A DNA stretch of 41,434 nucleotides. Source: Nocardia alba NBRC 108234. Lineage in GTDB: Bacteria; Actinomycetota; Actinomycetes; Mycobacteriales; Mycobacteriaceae. Within the stretch, counting starts at the first letter, position 1; every line of letters starts with the position of its first letter. A program made the translations under genes and the position numbers. The DNA is taken from positions 1 to 41,434 of the forward strand of contig NZ_BDAX01000047.1 of the NCBI RefSeq assembly GCF_001612665.1, written 5' to 3'. Positions 8,344 through 16,243 of this stretch are shown here, one piece after another. The notes under the pieces are model-generated. The model worked only from the letters and a program-made list of their open reading frames with translations, searched no databases and was not told the DNA's origin.

Positions 8344-8591
8344 GTAGAAAGCGGGGAAACCTCACATTTGGGCTTCGAGCTTTTCGAGAATGTGGTCTTA
8401 CCGATGCCGCCGACGCCGTAGAAGACCAGGACATTGGTACGGGGGCTGACGAAGTCGTCGACCCGCACCGTGGACCGTGAGGCGACGTGGGCGCGGAGGC
8501 TGTCCACGACCGAAGCTTATTCGTCGTGGCGGTTGGCGATGACGTCGACGGCGGCGACGTCATCGCCACCGGAGCTGAACAATGAACGCAA
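8340..8591 (-). pseudogene. truncated P-loop (NB-ARC/STAND-like) ATPase gene
   Basis: The minus strand carries LRSLFSSGGDDVAAVDVIA and, after an in-frame TAA (8517-8519), VVDSLRAHVASR and NVLVFYGVGGIGKTTFS. The last is a textbook Walker A (GVGGIGKTT) of the kind at the start of NB-ARC/STAND ATPases. About 15 codons after the P-loop the homology ends and the frame stops at 8340-8342, so the rest of the ATPase is gone. The TAA replaces one codon of an otherwise continuous frame. This is a clear remnant of a larger gene cut between 8.34 and 8.39 kb. Confidence 0.6.
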
Positions 8592-8786
8592 GTCCGTAGA
8601 CCCTGACGCCCCGTACCCCCAAGCCGATCGTGTACACCAGTCGGCGGTGGCCACGGACCGATCATACGGGGATGGGTGAGGGATCGTTGATCGTAATCGG
8701 CAGGTAGGCAATATCTTTCAATGGAGTGGACATCCAGGCGGCCGCCGACCCCGTACACGTGCCCTGCCGAGCCGTAGGCGTGGATC

Positions 8787-8804
8787 GGGCCCCGTCGGGG
8801 CCCC
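8787..8804. other. perfect GC hairpin upstream of the hsd operon
   Basis: GGGCCCC, a 3-nt loop (GTC) and GGGGCCC form a 7-bp stem about 200 nt before hsdM. There is no T tract, so it could be a terminator, an operator or a chance GC palindrome. The remainder of 8592-8999 shows no gene; GGAGGA at 8981-8986 is the likely hsdM ribosome binding site. Confidence 0.3.
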
Positions 8805-8999
8805 GTCGTCGCTGCGTTGTCCGTAGCCCGTACCGCACAGGGCGTCGCCTCAGCGTTCATGGTCTCCCGGGCCGCATCGCGGCTCCAGGCGTCCAGAGCT
8901 GGCGCGGCAGTCACGTCGTGTCGGCGGCCGCCGGTAGCCTGTGCCCACCACCTCACAGCAACGTAATCGCGCCGTGGCGCGGAGGAGAACAACTGCAAC

Positions 9000-10580
9000 A
9001 TGGCAACCACAACCAAAGAAGGACAGCGCGCCCAGCTGCATAAGACGATCTGGCGGATCGCGAACGATCTGCGTGGCAGCGTCGATGGGTGGGACTTCAA
9101 GTCCTACGTGCTGGGCATGCTCTTCTACCGGTACATCTCCGAGAACCTCACGGCCTACATCAACAAGGGTGAGCATGAGGCAGGTGACGAGTCGTTCGAC
9201 TTCACTCGAATGTCCGACTCGGAAGCGGAGTTCGCTCGCGACGAGGTGGTCGCGGAGAAGGGCTTCTACATCCTGCCGTCCGACCTGTTTGCCAACGTTC
9301 GTAAGCGTGCAGCTGCCGACGAGAACCTCAACGAGACACTTGAGCGGGTGTTCAAGAATATCGAGGGTTCGGCGCTTGGCACCGACAGCGAGGACGACAT
9401 CAAGGGCCTGTTCGATGACATCGACGTCAACAGCAACAAGCTGGGAGCGACCGTCGTCAAGCGCAACCAGAAGGTGGTGAAGCTGCTCGACGCAATTGGT
9501 GATCTGCCGCTGGGGCGGTTCGAGGACAACTCGATCGACTTGTTCGGCGACGCCTACGAGTATCTGATGCAGATGTACGCCGCCAACGCCGGCAAGTCCG
9601 GTGGTGAGTACTACACGCCGCAGGAGGTCTCCGAGCTGCTTGCGCGCATTGCCGTCGTCGGCAAGAAGCAGGTCAATAAGGTCTACGACCCAGCTGTCGG
9701 CTCAGGGTCACTGCTGCTGAAGTTCGACAAGGTGCTCGGCAAGAACAACGTGCGCCAGGGCTTCTACGGTCAGGAGATCAACCTGACCACGTACAACCTC
9801 GCGCGGATCAACATGTTCCTGCATGACGTGAACTACGCCGACTTCAACCTCGCGCACGGTGACACCCTGATCGACCCGCAGCATTGGGATGACGAGCCGT
9901 TTGAGGCGATCGTGTCCAACCCTCCGTACTCGATCAAGTGGGAGGGGGACGCGAACCCGCTCTTGATCAACGACGAGAGGTTCGCGCCCGCCGGCGTGCT
10001 GGCGCCGAAGTCGAAGGCGGATCTCGCCTTCACGATGCACATGCTCAGCTGGCTCGCTGTCAATGGGACGGCGGCCATCGTCGAGTTCCCTGGTGTGCTG
10101 TACCGCGGCGGAGCGGAGAAGAAGATCCGCAAGTACCTCGTCGACAACAACTACGTCGACGCGGTTATCCAGCTGCCGCCCGACTTGTTCTTCGGCACCA
10201 CGATCGCGACCTGCATCTTGGTCCTGAAGAAGTCGAAGAAGACCAACGACGTGCTGTTCATCAACGCCTCTGGCGAGTGCCATCGTGTCGGCAACAAGAA
10301 CAAGATGTTCGAAGAGCACCAGGGCAGGATCCTCAAGGCGTTCACAACGCGCGAGCCGGAGGACCATTTCACGAAACTCGTCAGCAACCAAGACATCGCC
10401 GCCAACGACTACAACATTGCCGTGTCGTCGTATGTGGAGGCCGAGGACACGCGCGAGGAAGTCGACATCACAGAGTTGAACGCAGAGATCGCGCGCATCG
10501 TGAAACGTCAGGCGGAGCTACGCACGTCGATCGACGAGATCGTGGCAGATCTGGAAGCAGGAGGATATGAGGTTGTCTGA
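9000..10580 (+). CDS. hsdM: type I restriction-modification DNA methyltransferase subunit HsdM
   Basis: The N6-adenine methyltransferase subunit of a type I R-M complex (M2S, R2M2S). The N-terminal domain (about 1-150) is followed by the SAM-binding motif DPAVGSGSLL (about residues 229-238) and the catalytic motif IV NPPYSIKWEG (about 310). The C-terminal helical region ends ELRTSIDEIVADLEAGGYE. At 526 residues it is close to the ~520 of type IC (EcoR124-like) HsdM proteins, as are the S and R lengths here. ATG 9000 is preceded by GGAGGA. The end overlaps the next gene by 14 nt. No damage is seen, so host DNA should carry the modification. Confidence 0.96.
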   Translation: MATTTKEGQRAQLHKTIWRIANDLRGSVDGWDFKSYVLGMLFYRYISENLTAYINKGEHEAGDESFDFTRMSDSEAEFARDEVVAEKGFYILPSDLFANVRKRAAADENLNETLERVFKNIEGSALGTDSEDDIKGLFDDIDVNSNKLGATVVKRNQKVVKLLDAIGDLPLGRFEDNSIDLFGDAYEYLMQMYAANAGKSGGEYYTPQEVSELLARIAVVGKKQVNKVYDPAVGSGSLLLKFDKVLGKNNVRQGFYGQEINLTTYNLARINMFLHDVNYADFNLAHGDTLIDPQHWDDEPFEAIVSNPPYSIKWEGDANPLLINDERFAPAGVLAPKSKADLAFTMHMLSWLAVNGTAAIVEFPGVLYRGGAEKKIRKYLVDNNYVDAVIQLPPDLFFGTTIATCILVLKKSKKTNDVLFINASGECHRVGNKNKMFEEHQGRILKAFTTREPEDHFTKLVSNQDIAANDYNIAVSSYVEAEDTREEVDITELNAEIARIVKRQAELRTSIDEIVADLEAGGYEVV

Positions 10581-11373
10581 CCTCCTTTCCAAGGCGCCCG
10601 ATGTTACGGCAGCTCAGGTTGAGGGCTTCCTTTCAGATCGCCCGCTCGGGTGGGGGAAGCACAAGAGGATTCGAGTTGGAAAAGTCATCCATAATTTTCA
10701 TTGCCATGAATGCAGTGATGTGAGGCCATTCGAGTCGGCTGATGAGCTCTCATGTTTGGGTGTGGGGGACAATCAGGTCAGCATCGACGCGACTCTGCGT
10801 TGCATGGTATGTCGTTCATCGGTAGAGACCTGGTTCCTGGTTGCTTCGACTGGGCTGCTCCACCATAGAGCCCCAGAGGTTCGAGTCGAGAGATATACCG
10901 AGAACCTGAGGGACCGAGCCGAACGTGTCGATGTCGCTGCTGGCCCGTTCGCAGACCTTGTCAAGCGTGCATATCTCGCATACGAGAATGGTCTTGGTGC
11001 TGGTTCGGTGATCTACTTGCGCAAGATCTTCGAGAAGGTCACGTGGGAAGTCGCAGAGATATTGGGATTGGAGACCGTGAAACGGAACGGGAATCCGCGG
11101 CCATTCGCGGTCATTCTCGAAGAGGTTAACAGTGTTCGTAATATTATTCCCCAACGATTTTCAAGTGATGGATATCAGCTGTTTCGGGAGTTGAGCGGCA
11201 TCATTCACGGTGATTCTAGTGAGGCTGAGGCACTTCAGAAATTTAAGCCATGCCTACAGTTGGTTCTTGGAGTCGTCGACGAAGTCAACCGGGACAACGT
11301 ATTTGCTCAAGCAATTGACGAACTCGGCTGGAACATTGAAAACGTTGGTGCGCTTGCGGGTGAGGAGGTATGA
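10567..11373 (+). CDS. zinc-ribbon + DUF4145/HEPN-like protein embedded in the hsd operon
   Basis: A 268-residue protein lying between hsdM (14-nt overlap) and hsdS (ATGA overlap), so it is co-translated with the R-M subunits. The N-terminal half has two CxxC pairs, C46-HE-C49 and C79-MV-C82, which look like a zinc ribbon. The C-terminal half (about 125-245) is helical (FADLVKRAYLAYENGLGAGS, IYLRKIFEKVTWEVAEILG) and resembles DUF4145. R207-ELSGII-H214 fits the Rx4-6H pattern of HEPN ribonucleases. The DNA is visibly richer in A+T than hsdM and hsdR, which suggests separate acquisition. DUF4145 domains are known as fusions to HsdR. A free-standing gene in this position could be a restriction cofactor or a PrrC-like backup nuclease. 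The HEPN call rests on pattern and not on a search. Confidence 0.75.
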   Translation: MRLSDLLSKAPDVTAAQVEGFLSDRPLGWGKHKRIRVGKVIHNFHCHECSDVRPFESADELSCLGVGDNQVSIDATLRCMVCRSSVETWFLVASTGLLHHRAPEVRVERYTENLRDRAERVDVAAGPFADLVKRAYLAYENGLGAGSVIYLRKIFEKVTWEVAEILGLETVKRNGNPRPFAVILEEVNSVRNIIPQRFSSDGYQLFRELSGIIHGDSSEAEALQKFKPCLQLVLGVVDEVNRDNVFAQAIDELGWNIENVGALAGEEV

Positions 11374-12614
11374 GCATGAACCGCATAAACGAGCTGATCC
11401 AGGAGTTGTGTCCAGGGGGTGTGCCGTTCGAGCCACTTTCGGCAATCGGGCAGTGGTACGGTGGAGGTACGCCGTCGAAGACTAAGCCGGAGTATTGGTT
11501 GGATGGCTCGATCCCGTGGGTGTCGCCAAAAGACATGGGACGACGAATCGTCGATTCGTCAGTTGACACCATTACGGAGGCCGCAATCAGGGAGTCGGCG
11601 ACGAAGCTCGTACCGCCGACCTCAGTTGCAATGGTTGTGCGTTCCAGCATCCTTGACCATACGTTCCCGACTGCACTCGTACCGGTGCCGGTCGCGCTCA
11701 ATCAGGACATGAAGGCAGTTGTTCCGCGGAAGGATGTGCTTGCTGCATATCTGGCTCACACGCTGCGTGCTTGTGGGGCGGAGATTCTTCGGACGACAAG
11801 TAAGTCGGGTGGTTCGGTCACATCGATCAACAGCCCTCAGCTACTGGGATTTCGTATTCCCGTTCCGCCTCTCAAGGTGCAACAGGAGATCGTGCGAGTA
11901 TTGGATAGGTTCACTGAGCTGGAGGCGGAGCTGGCCGCGGAGCTGGCCGCGGAGCGGGAGGCTCGACGCCGCCAGTACGCGTACTACAGAGATACACTGG
12001 TGCGCGATGGGGGATCCAAGCGCGCACGTCTCGCTGATCTTGGCACGTTCGTCCGAGGGCGCCGATTCACGAAGAGCGATGTTGTCGAGTCGGGGATCCC
12101 GAGCCTTCACTACGGCGAGATCTACACGGATTACGGTACGTGGGCGGACCGCGCCCTCCGCCAAGTCCGAGCCGAGCTTCGTGACCAGCTTCGATACGCG
12201 GAGCCCGGGAGTGTCGTGTTTGCCGGCGTCGGAGAGACTGTGGAGGACGTCGGGAAGGCTGTCGCCTGGCTCGGGAACGAGCCGATCGCGGCGCACGATG
12301 ACACGTTCATCTTCGCGTCCGATCTCAACCCCACGTACGTTGCATACGCGGTCCAGACTGCCGACTTTCACAGGCAGAAGGAGCGCCATGTGGCGCGAGC
12401 GAAGGTCAAGCGGCTGTCCGCAGCGGGGCTCGGTGCGATCGAGATCCCTGTTCCGTCAATCCAGGAGCAGGAACGGATCGTCATGGTACTTGGCAGATTC
12501 CACGCCCTCGTTAACGACATCAGCATCGGCCTCCCTGCCGAGCTCAGCGCACGCCGCAAGCAGTACGCACACTATCGCGACCGTCTTCTGACGTTCAAGG
12601 ATCTGGCAGAATGA
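11370..12614 (+). CDS. hsdS: type I restriction-modification specificity subunit HsdS
   Basis: A 414-residue specificity subunit with two target recognition domains (about 10-160 and 220-370). Each is followed by a conserved helix: central LEAELAAELAAE... with RRRQYAYYRDTLV (about 182-213) and C-terminal RRKQYAHYRDRLL (about 394-410). Such paired repeats are typical of type IC S subunits. TRD1 opens with a WYGGGTPSK motif of the S family. TRD1 recognises the 5' half-site and TRD2 the 3' half-site, and the helices fix the spacer between them. The recognition sequence cannot be read from the protein. It overlaps the flanking genes by 4 nt each, and ATG 11370 is the coupled start. Confidence 0.95.
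   Translation: MSMNRINELIQELCPGGVPFEPLSAIGQWYGGGTPSKTKPEYWLDGSIPWVSPKDMGRRIVDSSVDTITEAAIRESATKLVPPTSVAMVVRSSILDHTFPTALVPVPVALNQDMKAVVPRKDVLAAYLAHTLRACGAEILRTTSKSGGSVTSINSPQLLGFRIPVPPLKVQQEIVRVLDRFTELEAELAAELAAEREARRRQYAYYRDTLVRDGGSKRARLADLGTFVRGRRFTKSDVVESGIPSLHYGEIYTDYGTWADRALRQVRAELRDQLRYAEPGSVVFAGVGETVEDVGKAVAWLGNEPIAAHDDTFIFASDLNPTYVAYAVQTADFHRQKERHVARAKVKRLSAAGLGAIEIPVPSIQEQERIVMVLGRFHALVNDISIGLPAELSARRKQYAHYRDRLLTFKDLAE
11916..11963 (+). repeat. 12-bp tandem repeats in the hsdS central spacer helix
   Basis: Four consecutive 12-bp units encode ELEA-ELAA-ELAA-EREA. The second and third (11928-11939 and 11940-11951, GAGCTGGCCGCG) are identical; the outer two are diverged versions. In EcoR124I/R124/3 the number of such TAEL repeats (2 or 3) sets the length of the non-specific spacer in the target. 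Slippage here would lengthen or shorten the helix by four residues without breaking the frame. Confidence 0.8.
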
Positions 12615-15600
12615 GTGCGGCAAGCGTACGCAAGTTCGACCCGATCGCGATCTCCTCTGAGAGCACGGTCGTCGCGGAATATGTTCCGGAGCCTGCGAAG
12701 GCTTCGGCGTATCAGTCGGAGGCGGCGCTTGAACGCGAGATGATTCGCCTCTTCGAGACGCAGGCGTACGAGTACCTCCCCATCGCCAGCGAGGCGCAGC
12801 TAGTCGCGAACCTGCGTGCCCAGCTTGAGGCGCTCAACCACATAACGTTCAGCGACACGGAGTGGGAGACGTTCTTCTCGACCAAAATCGCCAGCCAGAA
12901 CGATGGCATCGTTGAGAAGACGGTTCGTATCCAGGAGGACCACGTCCAGATCCTGAAGCGGGACGACGGGTCGACGAAGAACGTCACGCTGATCGACAAG
13001 AAGAATGTCCATAACAACGGCCTGCAAATCATAAACCAGTACGAGGTCGGGCAGGGTGAGGGCGGCGCGACCTATGCGAACCGCTACGACGTGACGGTCC
13101 TCGTCAACGGGTTGCCGATGGTGCACATCGAGCTCAAGCGTCGCGGCGTCGATATCCGCGAGGCATTCAATCAGATCAACCGCTACCAGCGCGACAGCTT
13201 CTGGGCTGGCTCGGGCCTATTCGAGTACGTGCAGCTGTTCGTAATCAGCAATGGCACATTGACGAAGTACTACTCGAATAGCACCCGCGCGAAGCGCCTG
13301 GACGAGGCCAAGAAGGCAAGGGGCACGGCCAAGGGGAAGCAGTCGAGCAACTCCTTCGAGTTCACGTCCTGGTGGGCAGACGCCAACAACAAACCCATTG
13401 CCGACCTCACGGCGTTCATCAAGACGTTCTTCGCCAAACACACCCTGCTCAACATCCTCACAAAGTATTGCGTTCTGACCGCAGACCGCGATCTACTGGT
13501 AATGCGCCCGTACCAGATAGTGGCGACGGAGCGGATCCTGCAGAAGATTGATATATCCACCAATTGCAAGAGACTGGGCACCGTCGATGCCGGTGGGTAC
13601 GTCTGGCATACCACGGGCTCCGGCAAGACACTGACGTCGTTCAAGGCCGCGCAGCTGGCATCGAAGGTGCCCGATGTTGCCAAGGTGCTGTTCGTAGTCG
13701 ATCGCAAGGACTTGGACTACCAGACCATGCGGGAGTACGACCGTTTCGAGAAGGGCGCGGCCAACTCGAACGCGTCGACAGCGATCCTGAAGAAGCAGCT
13801 GGAGGATCCGAACGCGCGGATCATCATTACGACGATCCAGAAGCTGTCGACGTTCATCAACGCAAACAAGGGCCACGAGGTGTTCTCGGGTCACGCGGTG
13901 ATCATTTTCGACGAGTGTCACCGCTCGCAGTTCGGTGACATGCACACGGACATCACGCGGGCATTCAGGCGCTATAATCTGTTCGGTTTTACTGGCACAC
14001 CGATCTTCGCGGCTAACTCCGGCAGTGGTGGCAACCTCCTATTGAAGACCACGGAACAGGCATTCGGCGACAAGCTGCACACCTACACGATCATGGATGC
14101 GATCACGGACAAGAACGTCCTGCCGTTCCGGATCGACTACATCAACACGTTCAAGGTCGGCAATCCTGACGACAAGCAGATCTCGGCGATCGACCGTGAG
14201 AAGGTGCTGCTCGATCCGCGCCGCATCAGCGATATCACTGCGTATGTCCTGGAGCATTTCGACCAGAAGACGAAGCGCCAGACCGGCTACGAGCATCTCG
14301 TTGTCACCAACGTGGCAGAGTCTACGCGCACACGACGCCGGGCAGAGGTGCTCAAGGAGCGAAAGCGCGTCCGTGGCTTCAATTCGCTGTTCGCTACCGC
14401 CTCGATCCAGGCGGCGCAGCGCTATTATCAGCAGTTCAAAATGCGGCAGGAGTCGCTCACGCCGGACAGGTGTCTCAAGGTCGGCATCATCTACTCCTAC
14501 GGCGCCAACGAGGCTGCCGACGATGGCATCCTCGACGACGAGGCGTTCGACACCGATGGGCTGGCGGGCGACGCGCGCTTGTTCTTGGAAGGCGCGATCC
14601 AGGACTACAATGCGATGTTCGGCACGACCTACGACACCAGCGCAGACAAGTTCCAGAACTACTACAAGGACCTGTCGCAGCGAATTAAGAACCGCGAGAT
14701 CGATCTTGTCATAGTGGTCAACATGTTCCTTACAGGCTTCGACGCGACGACGCTGAACACCCTGTTCGTCGACAAGAACCTGCGCATGCACGGCCTGATC
14801 CAGGCGTACTCGCGCACCAACCGCATCCTCAACTCGGTGAAGCGACATGGCAACGTGGTCGTCTTCCGTGGTCTTGAGGAAGAGACGAACGCGGCGCTGG
14901 AGTTGTTTGGTAACAAGGATGCGCAAGGCATCGTCGTCGTGCCCTCGTACGGCGAGTACTACGGCGAGTACTCAGGGAAAGTCACCGAGCTGCTGCAGTT
15001 GTTCCCCGCTGATGCGCCAATCGAAGGTGAGCAGGCACAGAAGGACTTCATCAACCTGTTCGGTGCCGTCCTTCGACTGCACAACATCCTGACTGAGTTC
15101 GATGACTTCGAAGGCCAGGACTTGCTGACGGAGCGCCAGCATCAGAATTACCGCAGCGTCTACCTCAACCTGTATGCGGAATTCCGCGCGACTACCGACG
15201 GGGAGAAAGAGCGCATCAACGAAGATGTTGTCTTCGAGATCGAGCTCGTCAAGCAGGTCGAGATCAACGTCGATTACATTCTGATGCTCGTCGAGAAGAT
15301 GCGCTCCGAGCGAGGTGACGGCGAGAACAGGGAGATCCGCGCCCAGATCTCACGCGCCGTCGATGCCAGCCCTAGTCTGCGTAGCAAACGCGACTTGGTC
15401 GAGGATTTCGTCGACTCTCTGTCTGTGGACAGCGCTGTGGATGAACAGTGGCAGGCATACATCGATGCCAAGCGCGACGCTGAGCTGGCAGTGATAATTG
15501 AGGAGCAGAAGCTCAAGCCCGATAAGACCCGTGCATTTATAGAAGCAGCATTCCGAGACGGGCAGGTCCGCACCACAGGCACGGAGATCACGAAGATCCT

Positions 15601-15721
15601 CCCGCCGGTCTCACGCTTCAATCGCGAGTCCGGCCACAGTGACAAGAAAAAGCGCGTCGTCGAGACACTGGTGTGGTTCTTCGAGCGGTATTTTGGACTG
15701 GCTTCCGACGGAGGTGCGTAG
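12611..15721 (+). CDS. hsdR: type I restriction endonuclease/translocase subunit HsdR
   Basis: The 1036-residue motor and nuclease subunit, very near the 1038 of EcoR124 HsdR. The N-terminal PD-(D/E)xK nuclease region (about 155-180) has YDVTVLVNG followed by MVHIELKRRG. The SF2 helicase core has Walker A HTTGSGKTLTS (about 332-342), the DECH box IIFDECHRSQFGD (about 432), GFTGTPIF, and later motifs LVIVVNMFLTGFD and QAYSRTNRILN. A C-terminal helical assembly domain follows. It needs HsdM and HsdS for recognition and cuts unmethylated DNA after ATP-driven translocation. The ATG overlaps hsdS by 4 nt. All core motifs are present, so restriction is probably functional. Confidence 0.96.
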   Translation: MSAASVRKFDPIAISSESTVVAEYVPEPAKASAYQSEAALEREMIRLFETQAYEYLPIASEAQLVANLRAQLEALNHITFSDTEWETFFSTKIASQNDGIVEKTVRIQEDHVQILKRDDGSTKNVTLIDKKNVHNNGLQIINQYEVGQGEGGATYANRYDVTVLVNGLPMVHIELKRRGVDIREAFNQINRYQRDSFWAGSGLFEYVQLFVISNGTLTKYYSNSTRAKRLDEAKKARGTAKGKQSSNSFEFTSWWADANNKPIADLTAFIKTFFAKHTLLNILTKYCVLTADRDLLVMRPYQIVATERILQKIDISTNCKRLGTVDAGGYVWHTTGSGKTLTSFKAAQLASKVPDVAKVLFVVDRKDLDYQTMREYDRFEKGAANSNASTAILKKQLEDPNARIIITTIQKLSTFINANKGHEVFSGHAVIIFDECHRSQFGDMHTDITRAFRRYNLFGFTGTPIFAANSGSGGNLLLKTTEQAFGDKLHTYTIMDAITDKNVLPFRIDYINTFKVGNPDDKQISAIDREKVLLDPRRISDITAYVLEHFDQKTKRQTGYEHLVVTNVAESTRTRRRAEVLKERKRVRGFNSLFATASIQAAQRYYQQFKMRQESLTPDRCLKVGIIYSYGANEAADDGILDDEAFDTDGLAGDARLFLEGAIQDYNAMFGTTYDTSADKFQNYYKDLSQRIKNREIDLVIVVNMFLTGFDATTLNTLFVDKNLRMHGLIQAYSRTNRILNSVKRHGNVVVFRGLEEETNAALELFGNKDAQGIVVVPSYGEYYGEYSGKVTELLQLFPADAPIEGEQAQKDFINLFGAVLRLHNILTEFDDFEGQDLLTERQHQNYRSVYLNLYAEFRATTDGEKERINEDVVFEIELVKQVEINVDYILMLVEKMRSERGDGENREIRAQISRAVDASPSLRSKRDLVEDFVDSLSVDSAVDEQWQAYIDAKRDAELAVIIEEQKLKPDKTRAFIEAAFRDGQVRTTGTEITKILPPVSRFNRESGHSDKKKRVVETLVWFFERYFGLASDGGA

Positions 15722-15902
15722 AAAGAAGAGCCCGATCAACCCAATCTTACGGGAAGGCGCATGAGCCACCGGATCGCCAACCAAACGGGTGAGCGTCCGG
15801 CCTGACGTGCAGGGCACAACCCCATTTGGTGCCTCGCCCGTAGTTTCTCGGTGTGGTGGCCGATAGCGGCTTCGGCGGCCGTAGGCATGTCGGATCGACG
15901 AT

Positions 15903-16109
15903 TCACGAGTTCTCCGGGGCATGGCGCCTCAGAAACTTGGTGATCTGAGTGTGTCGGACCGGAGGCGATGCTGCAGCAGAACTCAAGTTCTGTTGGTAAT
16001 GTCGAGCCAAGGAGACCAGCTCGGCGTCCTCGAATGTCAGATACCAGTCGTACGCCGAGAACCTGCCGGGCCAGGGTTCGACGTTGAAATGATCCTCCAT
16101 GTGAGTCAC
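15903..16109 (-). pseudogene. truncated 2'-5' RNA ligase-like fragment
   Basis: A 68-codon frame whose residues ~8-42 (VEPWPGRFSAYDWYLTFEDA, then ELVSLARHYQQNL) align with residues ~41-73 of the full-length protein encoded at 27216-27920 (VKQWAPGRTGYYWYLTFDDT, then DLTQLAAECQQAL). The match ends before the first HxT motif, and both catalytic histidine motifs are absent. It starts at ATG 16109 or at the ATG three codons later. It is a decayed paralogue or a cut-off gene next to the IS630 element. The rest of 15722-16210 shows no gene. Confidence 0.5.
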
Positions 16110-16210
16110 CCCTGAGAACGCCGATTAATCATCGCTTCTGATCGCACCGGCGTCAGTAAGAGAAGCCGGTAGCTCGGAGGAAAGGGCTCGCGTTTCAAGA
16201 CTTTCCATCC

Positions 16211-16243
16211 TAGTGGAGTGATTCCAAAGTTGTTGGGCAGTAT
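16211..16243 (+). repeat. left terminal inverted repeat of the IS630 element
   Basis: Begins TAGTGG and shares with the right end, read as the reverse complement, the central block AAGTT.TT.GGC. The match is imperfect, which is usual for this family. Confidence 0.75.
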
